From an uncultured Bacilli bacterium (lineage in GTDB: Bacteria > Bacillota_I > Bacilli_A > RF39 > UBA660), in contig CANQRL010000011.1 in the NCBI GenBank assembly GCA_947626275.1, positions 1-48,192 on the forward strand: a DNA stretch of 48,192 bases, given 5' to 3'. Shown here in pieces: positions 32,412 through 40,740 of the stretch. The position numbers and the translations under genes were made by a program. The notes under the pieces were generated by a model. That model was not told the origin of the DNA. It worked only from the letters and a program-made list of their open reading frames with translations, and did not search any database. Positions within the stretch are counted from its first letter, which is position 1. Each line of letters begins with the position of its first letter.

Positions 32412-34787
32412 ATGATTAGTTTAAATTGGGTTAAGGATTACGTTGATATTGAATCCGAAGATTTAAAAGAATTAGCGGTTAAAATTACGAAAGCAGGGGT
32501 CAATGTAGAAGCGGTCATGACTTCGCATATCGACCATTTGGTAATTGGAAAAGTTATCAGTTGTGTCAATCATCCCGATAGTGACCATCTACACCTTTGT
32601 AGTGTGGATGTTGGTGAAAAAGTTGTTCAAATCGTCTGTGGAGCCTCTAATGTTCGCGAGGGAATCAAAGTCATTGTGGCTCTTCCTGGATGTATCTTAC
32701 CAGGAGAGGTAGAGATTAAGGCTGGTAAAATTCGTGGACAAGAGTCAAACGGAATGATTTGTGCGTTATTTGAACTCGGGGTAGAAGAAAAAACGGAAGA
32801 GACTTATGCGAAAGGAATTGAAGAAGTACACTCTTCTTTGAAACCGGGAGACGATGCGAATATCTATTTGGGAACAGATGATACCGTTTATGAGTTAGAT
32901 GTTCATAAACATCGGAATAACGATTGTTACTACCACATCGGTTTTGCCTATGAAATTGCTTCTATTTTAAATAAAAAAGTGACTTTACCAGATGCTAGTT
33001 ATCAAGAGATAAAAGACAATATTAAAGATTATATGCATTTAAAAGTAGATACGCCAAAGTGTCCATATTATACTTGTAAAATGGTTCGGGATGTAGTCAT
33101 TAAAGAATCTCCAGAATTCATTAAGAAGAGATTAATTGCGGCAGGAATGCGTCCTATTAATAACGTTGTCGATATTTCTAACTATGTCATGTTAGAGTAT
33201 GGTCAACCTCTTCACTTCTTTGACAAAGATAAACTAGGAGATAACATCTTAGTCAGAGATGCCAAAGAAAAGGAAGAAATCATTACCTTAGACGGTCAAA
33301 AACGGATTTTGAAAAGTAGCGATATCGTCATCACCGATGGTAAAAAGCCTGTTTGTATTGCTGGTGTTATGGGTGGTGAGAATACTGATGTCGATCTAAA
33401 CACCAAAAACATTTTGATTGAAAGCGCTATCTTCGATGCCGTTAGTATTCGTTATACAGCTTCTAATCTAAACCTTAAGAGTGAGGCTTCTATTCGTTAT
33501 GGAAAAGGATTGAACTTCGAATATACGGATGCTGCTTTAAATCGTGCTTGCCATTTACTAGAAAAGTATGCAGATGCGAAAATTTTATCCGGTGTTATCA
33601 AACATGATAAAGTAGATAAAAAAGAGAAAGTAGTTACTTTTGAAACGAAAGAAATTAATACGCTTTTAGGAATTACCTTAACCGATGATGATGTGAAAGT
33701 AGAACTTGCCCGCCTTGATTTTCCTTATGTAGAAAAGAAGGGTGTATTTAAAGTTACGATTCCAAGAAGAAGACTCGATATCGATCCGAACATTAACGAT
33801 ATTGCCGAGGAAATAGGAAGACTTTATGGTTACCACAATCTCGTTTCCACGCTTCCTCTTGTTCCTACTCGTCGGGGTGTTTATGTAGGAGATGTAAAAA
33901 TTCGTAAAACCATTTCTAGACGCCTTCGGACGCTTGGTTTAAATGAGACGAAAAACTATACGCTAACAAGTAGTGAGGCAGCCTCTCATTTCCGTTATGA
34001 AAACAAAGAGGCAGTTGTCCTTCCAAATCCAATGAGTTTGGATAAAAGTGTGGTAAGAACGAGTACTTTGCCATCATTAATCGGTGTCTATGAATACAAT
34101 AAAGCTCGTCAAGTAGAAAATATTCTTCTTTATGAGATAGCGAAAACGTATGATAAAGATTATCAAGAAGATACGAAAGTCGGTATCTTGATGAAAGGAA
34201 ATTACCTTGAAAATGCATGGCAAGGAATTCATGTAAAATGTGATTTTTATTGCATTAAGGGAATTATCGAAAATTTATTGGATTATTTAGGATTTAAAAA
34301 TCGTTATACGTTTGAAAAAGCGACTATCCCTGATTTACATCCAGGAATGAGCGCTATTATAAAAGTAGATAAAGAGATGCTAGGTGTGATTGGTAGAGTC
34401 CATCCAAGTTATCAAAAAGATGAGATTTATGTTGCAGAAATTTCTATGACAAAGCTCTATCAAAAACAAGTAAAACCAATTAAGTTTAAAGCATCTTCTA
34501 AATATCCAGAAATTAAGAAAGACGTTGCCTTTGCTGTTAAGAAAAATGTAGAGGCAGAAACACTTATTCAACAGATTCGAAAATCTGGTGGAAAGCTTCT
34601 AAGTGAAATAGAAATCTTTGATGTCTATGTGGGAGAAAACGTATCAGAGGATGAAAAATCCATTGCTTTTTCTCTTACCTTCAAAGATCCTACCCGTACT
34701 TTAAGTGATGAGGAAGTTACGGAAGTATTTGAAAAAATTATTCGAGAAGTAGAGGAAAAAGTACCTGCAAAATTGAGAAACAAATAG
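32412..34787 (+). CDS. pheT: phenylalanyl-tRNA synthetase beta subunit
   Basis: 791 residues, the usual length. N-terminal tRNA-binding EMAP-like domain (HPDSDHLHLCSVDVGE, IVCGASNVREG), B3/B4 editing domain (RPINNVVDISNYVMLEYGQP), B5 domain, catalytic-like module and the C-terminal anticodon-binding domain (KYPEIKKDVAFAV, FSLTFKDPTRTLSDEEV). It starts 2 nt after pheS. Confidence 0.96.
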   Translation: MISLNWVKDYVDIESEDLKELAVKITKAGVNVEAVMTSHIDHLVIGKVISCVNHPDSDHLHLCSVDVGEKVVQIVCGASNVREGIKVIVALPGCILPGEVEIKAGKIRGQESNGMICALFELGVEEKTEETYAKGIEEVHSSLKPGDDANIYLGTDDTVYELDVHKHRNNDCYYHIGFAYEIASILNKKVTLPDASYQEIKDNIKDYMHLKVDTPKCPYYTCKMVRDVVIKESPEFIKKRLIAAGMRPINNVVDISNYVMLEYGQPLHFFDKDKLGDNILVRDAKEKEEIITLDGQKRILKSSDIVITDGKKPVCIAGVMGGENTDVDLNTKNILIESAIFDAVSIRYTASNLNLKSEASIRYGKGLNFEYTDAALNRACHLLEKYADAKILSGVIKHDKVDKKEKVVTFETKEINTLLGITLTDDDVKVELARLDFPYVEKKGVFKVTIPRRRLDIDPNINDIAEEIGRLYGYHNLVSTLPLVPTRRGVYVGDVKIRKTISRRLRTLGLNETKNYTLTSSEAASHFRYENKEAVVLPNPMSLDKSVVRTSTLPSLIGVYEYNKARQVENILLYEIAKTYDKDYQEDTKVGILMKGNYLENAWQGIHVKCDFYCIKGIIENLLDYLGFKNRYTFEKATIPDLHPGMSAIIKVDKEMLGVIGRVHPSYQKDEIYVAEISMTKLYQKQVKPIKFKASSKYPEIKKDVAFAVKKNVEAETLIQQIRKSGGKLLSEIEIFDVYVGENVSEDEKSIAFSLTFKDPTRTLSDEEVTEVFEKIIREVEEKVPAKLRNK

Positions 34788-34808
34788 AGGGAATTTCCTC
34801 TTTTTTTT
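34786..34808 (+). terminator. intrinsic terminator of pheST
   Basis: GAGGG, AATT loop, TCCTC, then eight T, overlapping the end of the stop codon region. Confidence 0.7.
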
Positions 34809-34810
34809 GG

Positions 34811-34839
34811 TGGACAAAAAAAAGACTTTTTGGTATACT
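34811..34839 (+). promoter_or_regulatory. promoter of the pilin-like gene
   Basis: TGGACA (34811-34816), 17 nt, TATACT (34834-34839). Confidence 0.6.
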
Positions 34840-34861
34840 AGATATGATAGTAGGAGGATTT

Positions 34862-35302
34862 ATGAAACAAGATGGATTTTCTTTGGTAGAATTGTTAGCG
34901 GTCATTGTTATTTTAGCGCTTATCGCTTTTATTGCGGTACCTTTAGTTTTAGGAATCATAGAAGATTCTCGAAAAAGTGCTTTTGCTTCTAGTATTGAAG
35001 GGGTAAAAAAAGCGATTGAAAACGATTATAGTGATCGTAATTTCGATGTGACTAGCCAATACGTTTATGAAGATGGACAGTTATTTTTAGTAAAGGGTTC
35101 TAATCGTACGTCCATTCCTATTTCTGGCTCTCCTAGTGGTAAATCTAAGGGAGTTGGTTCCATAACTGCTACTGGTACTGTTCGAGTAGCTATCTATTCG
35201 GATAGTTATTGTGGATATACGGGAACAGCCGATCATTCGGGAGTAACCATTGTGGATGCTAGTACCATTACGGAACAGGAATGTCTCAATAAAATAAATT
35301 AA
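34862..35302 (+). CDS. orphan type IV pilin-like / pseudopilin protein
   Basis: 146 residues. Class III signal MKQDG^FSLVELLAVIVILAL with cleavage expected after Gly5, Glu at position 5 of the mature chain (E10 here) and a hydrophobic helix of about 20 residues, all hallmarks of prepilins and ComG-like pseudopilins. The rest is a small soluble domain with two Cys near the C terminus (C125 region and EQECLNK) that could form a disulfide. Start ATG 34862 has TAGGAGG ahead. No prepilin peptidase, ATPase or platform protein is nearby, and it has its own promoter and terminator. Confidence 0.85.
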   Translation: MKQDGFSLVELLAVIVILALIAFIAVPLVLGIIEDSRKSAFASSIEGVKKAIENDYSDRNFDVTSQYVYEDGQLFLVKGSNRTSIPISGSPSGKSKGVGSITATGTVRVAIYSDSYCGYTGTADHSGVTIVDASTITEQECLNKIN

Positions 35303-35326
35303 AAAAAGGAAGCCATTCCTTTTTTG
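35301..35326 (+). terminator. intrinsic terminator of the pilin-like gene
   Basis: AAAAAGGAA, GCCA loop, TTCCTTTTTT, overlapping the stop codon. Confidence 0.82.
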
Positions 35327-35345
35327 TTGGGTAAGAGGTGGATGT

Positions 35346-36428
35346 ATGGGAAACGATATCGTATCTGTTTTTATCGATCGAAAGAAAGCATTGATGACGA
35401 GTACTATCCAATTATTTATGCAGTATTTTGTCGATGAAAAAGTAAAACTAAATCGGACGATTCAAAAGTTTGTGGCGATTTATTTTCGCGACTTTTACCA
35501 AAAAGAAGAAATTGATGAACAGGAATTAAACCGATATTTCTCTTTACCAAATGGGAAAGATAGTGATCTAAAAAAAAGTCTATTATCCGTCATTTACTTT
35601 TATCATGAATCTGGTATGGAAGATAAAATAGAAGAGGATATTCGAACCATTGTGCTTCTATCTAACTCTTTTTATCTCTCTCTTCTTTTATCGCGTGAGA
35701 TTGATAAAAATTATGATAAGGGCGATGATTGGGTTCCTTCTTTTTTTAAAAAATATCAATCTAAAATGCGACTTTGCAAAGAAGAGAAAAAAGAATCTCT
35801 CATAGAGGAGATAACCTATATTGTCAAAAAAGAAACCCTTGCTTATCGAAAGTTTTTTAAATGTTTAGAAGAGGCCCAATATGGGATAGAGTTAGAGCCA
35901 CTACTTGACTTTGCTAACGGTTATTTGGTACGTGGGAATTATGATATAAAAATGTTATCCCGTTATTCTAGTAAAGAGATTGAACAGGTATATCATCATA
36001 AAAACTTTTCTTTAGAGCATCTGTTGATTACGTTAGAAAGACTTTCCTTTGAAATGGTAAAAGGGATGACAAAACAGGAAGAAATGAATCATTATTTCAT
36101 CCATCTTTCTTTTGACTTTCTAGAGCGAGAAACCTTTTATGAAGCTTTCAAACGGGTAGCGACTTCCTCTCTTTTTAAGGAATTTGTCGTTTTGACATTT
36201 TCGTACCGTGATCTTTCGAAACATATGAAAACAGCCGAAAAATTAATTCAAGATGGTTTTCGGATAGCGGTTAAAGATCTATTCGAAGAAGAGATTCCGA
36301 AACGTCTCTTTGAACTAGTAGAATATGTCTTTATTCCTAGGTCTTTTTTAGAGGAACACAGTCGGTATCATACTTTATTTGAAAATGAAAAACTTCGGTT
36401 TATTCTATTTGAAGGAGGGACGCTATGA
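35346..36428 (+). CDS. unknown protein, first of an overlapping pair
   Basis: 360 residues; no family recognised. Predicted all-helical and soluble, rich in Phe/Tyr/Leu with many charged residues and no signal peptide or membrane helix. Motif-like stretches such as LLSREIDKNYDKGDDWV and DFANGYLVRGNYDIKMLSRY do not match a domain I know. GAGGTGGATGT precedes ATG 35346. It overlaps the next gene by 4 nt (ATGA), so both are probably produced together. I see no clear promoter in the short gap after the pilin terminator. Confidence 0.72.
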   Translation: MGNDIVSVFIDRKKALMTSTIQLFMQYFVDEKVKLNRTIQKFVAIYFRDFYQKEEIDEQELNRYFSLPNGKDSDLKKSLLSVIYFYHESGMEDKIEEDIRTIVLLSNSFYLSLLLSREIDKNYDKGDDWVPSFFKKYQSKMRLCKEEKKESLIEEITYIVKKETLAYRKFFKCLEEAQYGIELEPLLDFANGYLVRGNYDIKMLSRYSSKEIEQVYHHKNFSLEHLLITLERLSFEMVKGMTKQEEMNHYFIHLSFDFLERETFYEAFKRVATSSLFKEFVVLTFSYRDLSKHMKTAEKLIQDGFRIAVKDLFEEEIPKRLFELVEYVFIPRSFLEEHSRYHTLFENEKLRFILFEGGTL

Positions 36429-37363
36429 ATCAAGAATGGCTTCGTTGTCTCATGGATATGCCCTTAGAGGAATATGAAATTTTTAAAGAAAAGACAGCGG
36501 TATCGATGAATGCAGATATCTCAAAAGGAGTCGTTCAAAAAGACTATTCTTGGCTAGGGGTAGTGGAAAGATATCTTCCTTTTTTGAAGTTAATGATGGA
36601 AGATCCTTATGCCTTGTGGTCAGAAGAAGATTTAAAGAAAAATTATGAATGCCGATTTCTCTATACGCTTTTTGGACGGTTAGAAGATTTTTTAAATCGT
36701 CAGTATGAGAGCATTCAAGAAAAGAAGAAACGAAAAAATCAAAGTACGCTTTTTATAACAGCTGATACGTCCTTAGAGAAGCAGGATGTACATTATGAAC
36801 TTTCTCTTACTGTAAAATCGAAAGAAAATGAAAAAGAAAATCTTTCGTTAGAAGAGAGATTACTACAAGCTTTATTGTTTTTAGAACCTTTAAAACATAG
36901 CCAATTTATGACACGGATGAAGGGAGCTTCTCTTGTGCGTTCGCCAATCCGTCGAAGTGTTCTTTTAAGTAGTCATGATAACTACCGCAAACTCTTAGAA
37001 CTATCAGAGTTTTTAGATAGTTATGCGATGTTAGAAAAAGCCTTTGCGGGAAAAGAAAAAAAGAGCGATGAAAGTGCCTTTTTCATTCCGTATTTTATGA
37101 ACTATTCTTTATTTTTTGAACCCGCTTTGTATCAAGATAGCAGTTTGGAATTTCTAAAGAAATACTTAGAAGGATTTATCAGAAAACTAGTAGAAGAAAG
37201 TTCGATTGATGAAAAAACTTTTAAGAAAATGGTTCAAAAACTATTTGAAGAAGAATACGCGAAAAAGAAAAATAGAGAGAAGAATATTTCGCAGATTTTT
37301 ACAAAGAGTTTTGACAATTATCAAAAGCAGACAAAAGATGCCATCCGTATTTTTAAAGGGTGA
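36425..37363 (+). CDS. unknown protein, second of an overlapping pair
   Basis: 312 residues; no family recognised. Helical and soluble, with a Lys/Glu-rich centre (about 96-145), a MTRMKGASLVRSPIRRS segment and a strongly charged C-terminal helix (EEEYAKKKNREKNI). Its size and lack of known domains mirror the preceding gene, with which it overlaps by 4 nt. Its 3' end carries a weak terminator and leads into the priA promoter. Confidence 0.72.
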   Translation: MNQEWLRCLMDMPLEEYEIFKEKTAVSMNADISKGVVQKDYSWLGVVERYLPFLKLMMEDPYALWSEEDLKKNYECRFLYTLFGRLEDFLNRQYESIQEKKKRKNQSTLFITADTSLEKQDVHYELSLTVKSKENEKENLSLEERLLQALLFLEPLKHSQFMTRMKGASLVRSPIRRSVLLSSHDNYRKLLELSEFLDSYAMLEKAFAGKEKKSDESAFFIPYFMNYSLFFEPALYQDSSLEFLKKYLEGFIRKLVEESSIDEKTFKKMVQKLFEEEYAKKKNREKNISQIFTKSFDNYQKQTKDAIRIFKG

Positions 37364-37376
37364 CACCTTTTTATTT
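37354..37376 (+). terminator. weak terminator before priA
   Basis: AAGGGT and ACCTTT can pair (one G-T pair) and are followed by a T-rich tract, which then becomes the TTGACA of the priA promoter. Confidence 0.45.
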
Positions 37377-37404
37377 GACAAGCTTTTCCCCGGGGTGTTA
37401 CAAT
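37375..37404 (+). promoter_or_regulatory. promoter of priA
   Basis: TTGACA (37375-37380), 18 nt, TACAAT (37399-37404). The GTG start follows 15 nt later, which excludes the longer in-frame ATG at 37360. Confidence 0.75.
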
Positions 37405-37419
37405 GGCATTGGTGATAGT

Positions 37420-39570
37420 GTGGTAGCAGAAGTTCTTGTTGAAGTTAGCGCAAAACAGATCGATGCAACGTTTACTTATCGAATCCCACAAGGGTTAGAA
37501 GAAATGGTTGCCGTAGGAAAAAGGGTGTTGGTTCCCTTTGGCAAAAGAAAGGTCGAAGGATTTGTTTTAAGCATCGAAAAAAAAGATGTTGATTTTCCTT
37601 TAAAGGATATTGAAGAAGTCGTTGATGAAGAAGTCATTTTGAATGAAGAGTTATTAGCGTTAGGAAAATATATCAGTAAAAAAACGCTTTGTAATTTGAT
37701 TACCTCTTATCAAGCCATGTTACCACGCGCTTTAAAAGCAAAACATGGTCATAATGTCTCTATCAAGGAACTTTCTTATATTCAACTAGTCGATTTTTCT
37801 TATGTTCCTAAAACAGTGAAACAGAAAGAATTAATCGATATTGTTTCATCAGGACCAGTTTTAAAAAAGGAATTAAATGACTATGCGTCCACTTTAAAAT
37901 CGCTTCTTCAAAAAGGCATTTTGAAAGAAGAGAAAAAAGAGATTTATCGATTGAATAAAATGGTGGAGATCTCGAATACTCGACCAGAATTAACCGAAGA
38001 ACAGGAACAGGTGATTGCAAAAGTACTATCTAAGCAACACACTTTCGCACCTTTTCTCCTTCACGGGGTGACTGGATCGGGGAAAACAGAAGTCTATATG
38101 CGTTTGATTGAAAAGGTTTTAGAAGAGAAGAAAGAAGCGCTTGTTCTTGTCCCAGAAATTAGTTTAACGCCCCAGTTAGTCGATACGTTTGAAAAACGAT
38201 TTGGAAATCAAATTGCGATTCTTCACTCTCGTTTAAGTGAAGGAGAGAAGTATGATGAATGGCGAAAAATTGCCCGTGGCGAGGTATCGATTGCGATTGG
38301 TGCTAGAAGTGCAATCTTCGCTCCCTTTAAACATTTAGGGATTATTATTATCGATGAGGAACATACGGTTACTTACAAACAAGAAAATAATCCCAAATAT
38401 CACGCGATTGATATTGCTTTAAAAAGAGCAAAAACGCATCAAGTACCTCTTTTATTAGGAAGCGCAACACCTTCCTTAGAAAGTTATACGCGAGCAAAAT
38501 TAGGAATTTATGAATTGTTGACGATGAAAAAACGGATTAGTCAAAAGATGCCACAAGTTGAGTTAGTCGATATGAAAGAAAATTTAAAGAAAGGCTATCG
38601 CATTTTCTCCCAAGAATTAATCAGTGCTTTAACATCTTGTTTTGAAAAGGGAGAACAAGCCATTTTACTTCTTAACCGAAGAGGCTATTCGACGGTTGTT
38701 GTCTGTCATGATTGTGGATACAAAGTCGTTTGTCCAAACTGTGATATTCCTCTTACGTATCATAAGAAGACAAATTCTATGAAATGTCATTATTGTAATT
38801 ATACAACGTCGAAACCTCATATATGTCCGGAATGCCATAGCCAAAAAATTGATGAGTTTGGACTGGGAACCGAAAAGCTAGAAGAAGAATTTCACAAACT
38901 TTTCTCTGTTCCTAGTATTCGCATGGATATCGATACGACTTCTAAAAAGGGAAGTCATGATAGAATGATTAAAGATTTTGCGAGTAAGAAGTATCAAGTA
39001 TTGATTGGAACACAAATGATTGCGAAAGGACTAGACTTTGAGGATGTCACTTTGGTAGGGGTTATCAATGGGGACGCCAGTTTAAATATTCCTGATTTTC
39101 GAAGTGCGGAGAAGACTTTTGATCTATTGAGTCAAGTAGCTGGAAGGGCAGGGCGGTCTAAAAAAGAAGGGCACGTCTACATCCAGGGATTTAATCTAGA
39201 CCACTACAGTATTGTGGCCGCTAAGAATCATCACTATGAACAATTTTATGAGGAAGAGATGAAGATTAGAAAAGCTCTTCGCTATCCCCCTTATGAGAAT
39301 TTAGCGATGTTGAAAGTCATTGCGAAAGAGGAAACACTCTGTTCGTTAGAAAGTGATAAAATTAGAGACTATTTGCAAAAAAATCTTTCGTCATCTGTGG
39401 TCATTTTAGGACCGACGGCAGCGCCTATTCCTAAATTTAACAATTCCTATTATTATCAACTTCTTCTTAAGTATAAAAGTTCGAAAGAAGTGTATCCAAC
39501 GTTAGAATTTCTCCATAAAAAATATCAAAAGAATTCGAAAATTACCCTGGATATCGATTTATCTATTTAA
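37420..39570 (+). CDS. priA: PriA, primosomal replication-restart helicase
   Basis: 716 residues. N-terminal DNA-binding domain beginning VVAEVLVEVSAKQIDATFTY; helicase core with Walker A GVTGSGKTEVYM, IIIDEEHTVTYKQ (DEEH), GSATPSLESY and the PriA zinc cluster (HDCGYKVVCPNCDIPL, CHYCNYTTSKPHICPECHS); then GTQMIAKGLDFEDVTLVG and VAGRAGR. It recognises stalled forks and restarts replication with DnaB/DnaD/DnaI. GTG 37420 is chosen because GGTGAT stands ahead of it and the family start VVAEV matches. Confidence 0.95.
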   Translation: MVAEVLVEVSAKQIDATFTYRIPQGLEEMVAVGKRVLVPFGKRKVEGFVLSIEKKDVDFPLKDIEEVVDEEVILNEELLALGKYISKKTLCNLITSYQAMLPRALKAKHGHNVSIKELSYIQLVDFSYVPKTVKQKELIDIVSSGPVLKKELNDYASTLKSLLQKGILKEEKKEIYRLNKMVEISNTRPELTEEQEQVIAKVLSKQHTFAPFLLHGVTGSGKTEVYMRLIEKVLEEKKEALVLVPEISLTPQLVDTFEKRFGNQIAILHSRLSEGEKYDEWRKIARGEVSIAIGARSAIFAPFKHLGIIIIDEEHTVTYKQENNPKYHAIDIALKRAKTHQVPLLLGSATPSLESYTRAKLGIYELLTMKKRISQKMPQVELVDMKENLKKGYRIFSQELISALTSCFEKGEQAILLLNRRGYSTVVVCHDCGYKVVCPNCDIPLTYHKKTNSMKCHYCNYTTSKPHICPECHSQKIDEFGLGTEKLEEEFHKLFSVPSIRMDIDTTSKKGSHDRMIKDFASKKYQVLIGTQMIAKGLDFEDVTLVGVINGDASLNIPDFRSAEKTFDLLSQVAGRAGRSKKEGHVYIQGFNLDHYSIVAAKNHHYEQFYEEEMKIRKALRYPPYENLAMLKVIAKEETLCSLESDKIRDYLQKNLSSSVVILGPTAAPIPKFNNSYYYQLLLKYKSSKEVYPTLEFLHKKYQKNSKITLDIDLSI

Positions 39571-39596
39571 AAAGATTGGATTTTCAAAATTAGTGC

Positions 39597-39623
39597 TTGA
39601 TTTGTCGTACTTTATGATATAAT
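39597..39623 (+). promoter_or_regulatory. extended -10 promoter of the coiled-coil protein gene
   Basis: TGATATAAT at 39615-39623. TTGATT lies 15 nt upstream, a short spacer. Unlike other promoters here it leaves a leader of about 60 nt. Confidence 0.55.
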
Positions 39624-39692
39624 GAAAGTAGTCAGGGATATCGTGAAAAGGAAAGATGATAGGATAAAATTTTTCGCAGATGAGGTGATGGT

Positions 39693-40682
39693 ATGAATCA
39701 AAGTAAAACAGAAACAGCAGAAATTTTAGATGAATTAACGAGTATTGAATATGACGATGACGATGCACTTACGCTTTTAGATGATGAGGAGACGCCAAGT
39801 GTATCGAGAGTAGCAATGGAAGATGCGGATTTAGCGTCCTTTTATTCCGATGTTTCCGAGACGAAAGTAGAAACGCCAAAAAAAGTAGAAACACCAAAAG
39901 TAGTAAAAGAGGAACCAAAAGTAGTCGAACCACCAAAGGTAGAACCTATTCCAGAACCAAAACCACCAGTGAAGGAACCTGCCAATATCGATGCATATTT
40001 GAATAAATCAATGGAAAGACCAGAAGTAAAAGTAGAGAAAGTAGCGTCCATTCAACCAGATACACCACCAAGGGTAGAGCCACCAAGACCTGAACCTGCT
40101 CCAACGCCTGCTCCTGTCAATGAAAAGGATAGTTTAAATCAGTTGTTCGCGAAAGTATCTAGTAATGTGAAAGGGGCCTCTGATTTAGTCAATCGAAACG
40201 CAGAAATCAAACGGAAGATTGATGAACGATTAGAGACTTTAACGAGACTACAAGCAGAGCATGAGAAGAATAAACAGAAGGACTACGAGGAGATCAATGC
40301 TTATAAAAATGATGTATATAATAAGTTAGTTGCGAAAAAAGAAGAATTAGAAAAACAGATGTCACAGTTAAAACAGCTTCAGATTACTTTTATGCGTGAG
40401 AAACAATCTTTTGAAGAAGAGAAAAAGAAAGCGCAAGAAGCCCTTGCTCAAAAGGAAGAAGAATTGAATCGCTCTTATCAAGAGAGAGTAAAGAGTATTG
40501 AACAAATTGAGAATGGCTTAATTAAGAGAAAAGCGGATTTAGATCAAGAAAGAAGTCTTTTACAACAAGAAAAAGAGAGTGTCGAAAAAGAGAAGAAAGA
40601 ATTGGCGGAAAATCTTGTTAAGTTCAATCAATTAGTCGACGATTTTACCAAAGGGGTAGACCGTTTTAACGAAACCAATTAA
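39693..40682 (+). CDS. unknown protein: acidic head, Pro/Glu/Val/Lys-rich linker, long coiled coil
   Basis: 329 residues. Residues 1-55 are acidic (YDDDDALTLLDDEE); about 56-145 is low-complexity with repeated units of the type VETPK / PKVVEP / PEPKPP; about 160-325 is one long coiled coil with heptads and KEEL/EKE blocks. No signal peptide or membrane helix. The layout resembles scaffold or division-associated proteins, but no family is recognised. GAGGTGATGGT precedes ATG 39693. It has its own promoter and terminator. Confidence 0.8.
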   Translation: MNQSKTETAEILDELTSIEYDDDDALTLLDDEETPSVSRVAMEDADLASFYSDVSETKVETPKKVETPKVVKEEPKVVEPPKVEPIPEPKPPVKEPANIDAYLNKSMERPEVKVEKVASIQPDTPPRVEPPRPEPAPTPAPVNEKDSLNQLFAKVSSNVKGASDLVNRNAEIKRKIDERLETLTRLQAEHEKNKQKDYEEINAYKNDVYNKLVAKKEELEKQMSQLKQLQITFMREKQSFEEEKKKAQEALAQKEEELNRSYQERVKSIEQIENGLIKRKADLDQERSLLQQEKESVEKEKKELAENLVKFNQLVDDFTKGVDRFNETN

Positions 40683-40706
40683 TCAAGCTTGTTTGCTTGA
40701 TTTTTT
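40681..40706 (+). terminator. intrinsic terminator of the coiled-coil protein gene
   Basis: AATCAAGC, TTGTTT loop, GCTTGATT and a T-tract. The descending arm holds the -35 box of the next gene. Confidence 0.85.
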
Positions 40707-40725
40707 GTTTTCATTTCTTTATAAT
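40697..40725 (+). promoter_or_regulatory. promoter of the 40741 gene
   Basis: TTGATT (40697-40702), 17 nt, TATAAT (40720-40725). The -35 lies within the preceding terminator stem; the ATG follows 15 nt after the -10. Confidence 0.75.
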
Positions 40726-40740
40726 GAAGATGGTGATAAT

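Noticed and set aside
37360..37419. ATG 37360 as start of priA
   Set aside because: It lies upstream of the -10 box of the priA promoter, and the 20 extra residues are unlike PriA.
39842..40051. Glycine/serine/phenylalanine-rich antisense frame
   Set aside because: It is the mirror image of the Pro/Val/Glu/Lys-rich linker on the plus strand.
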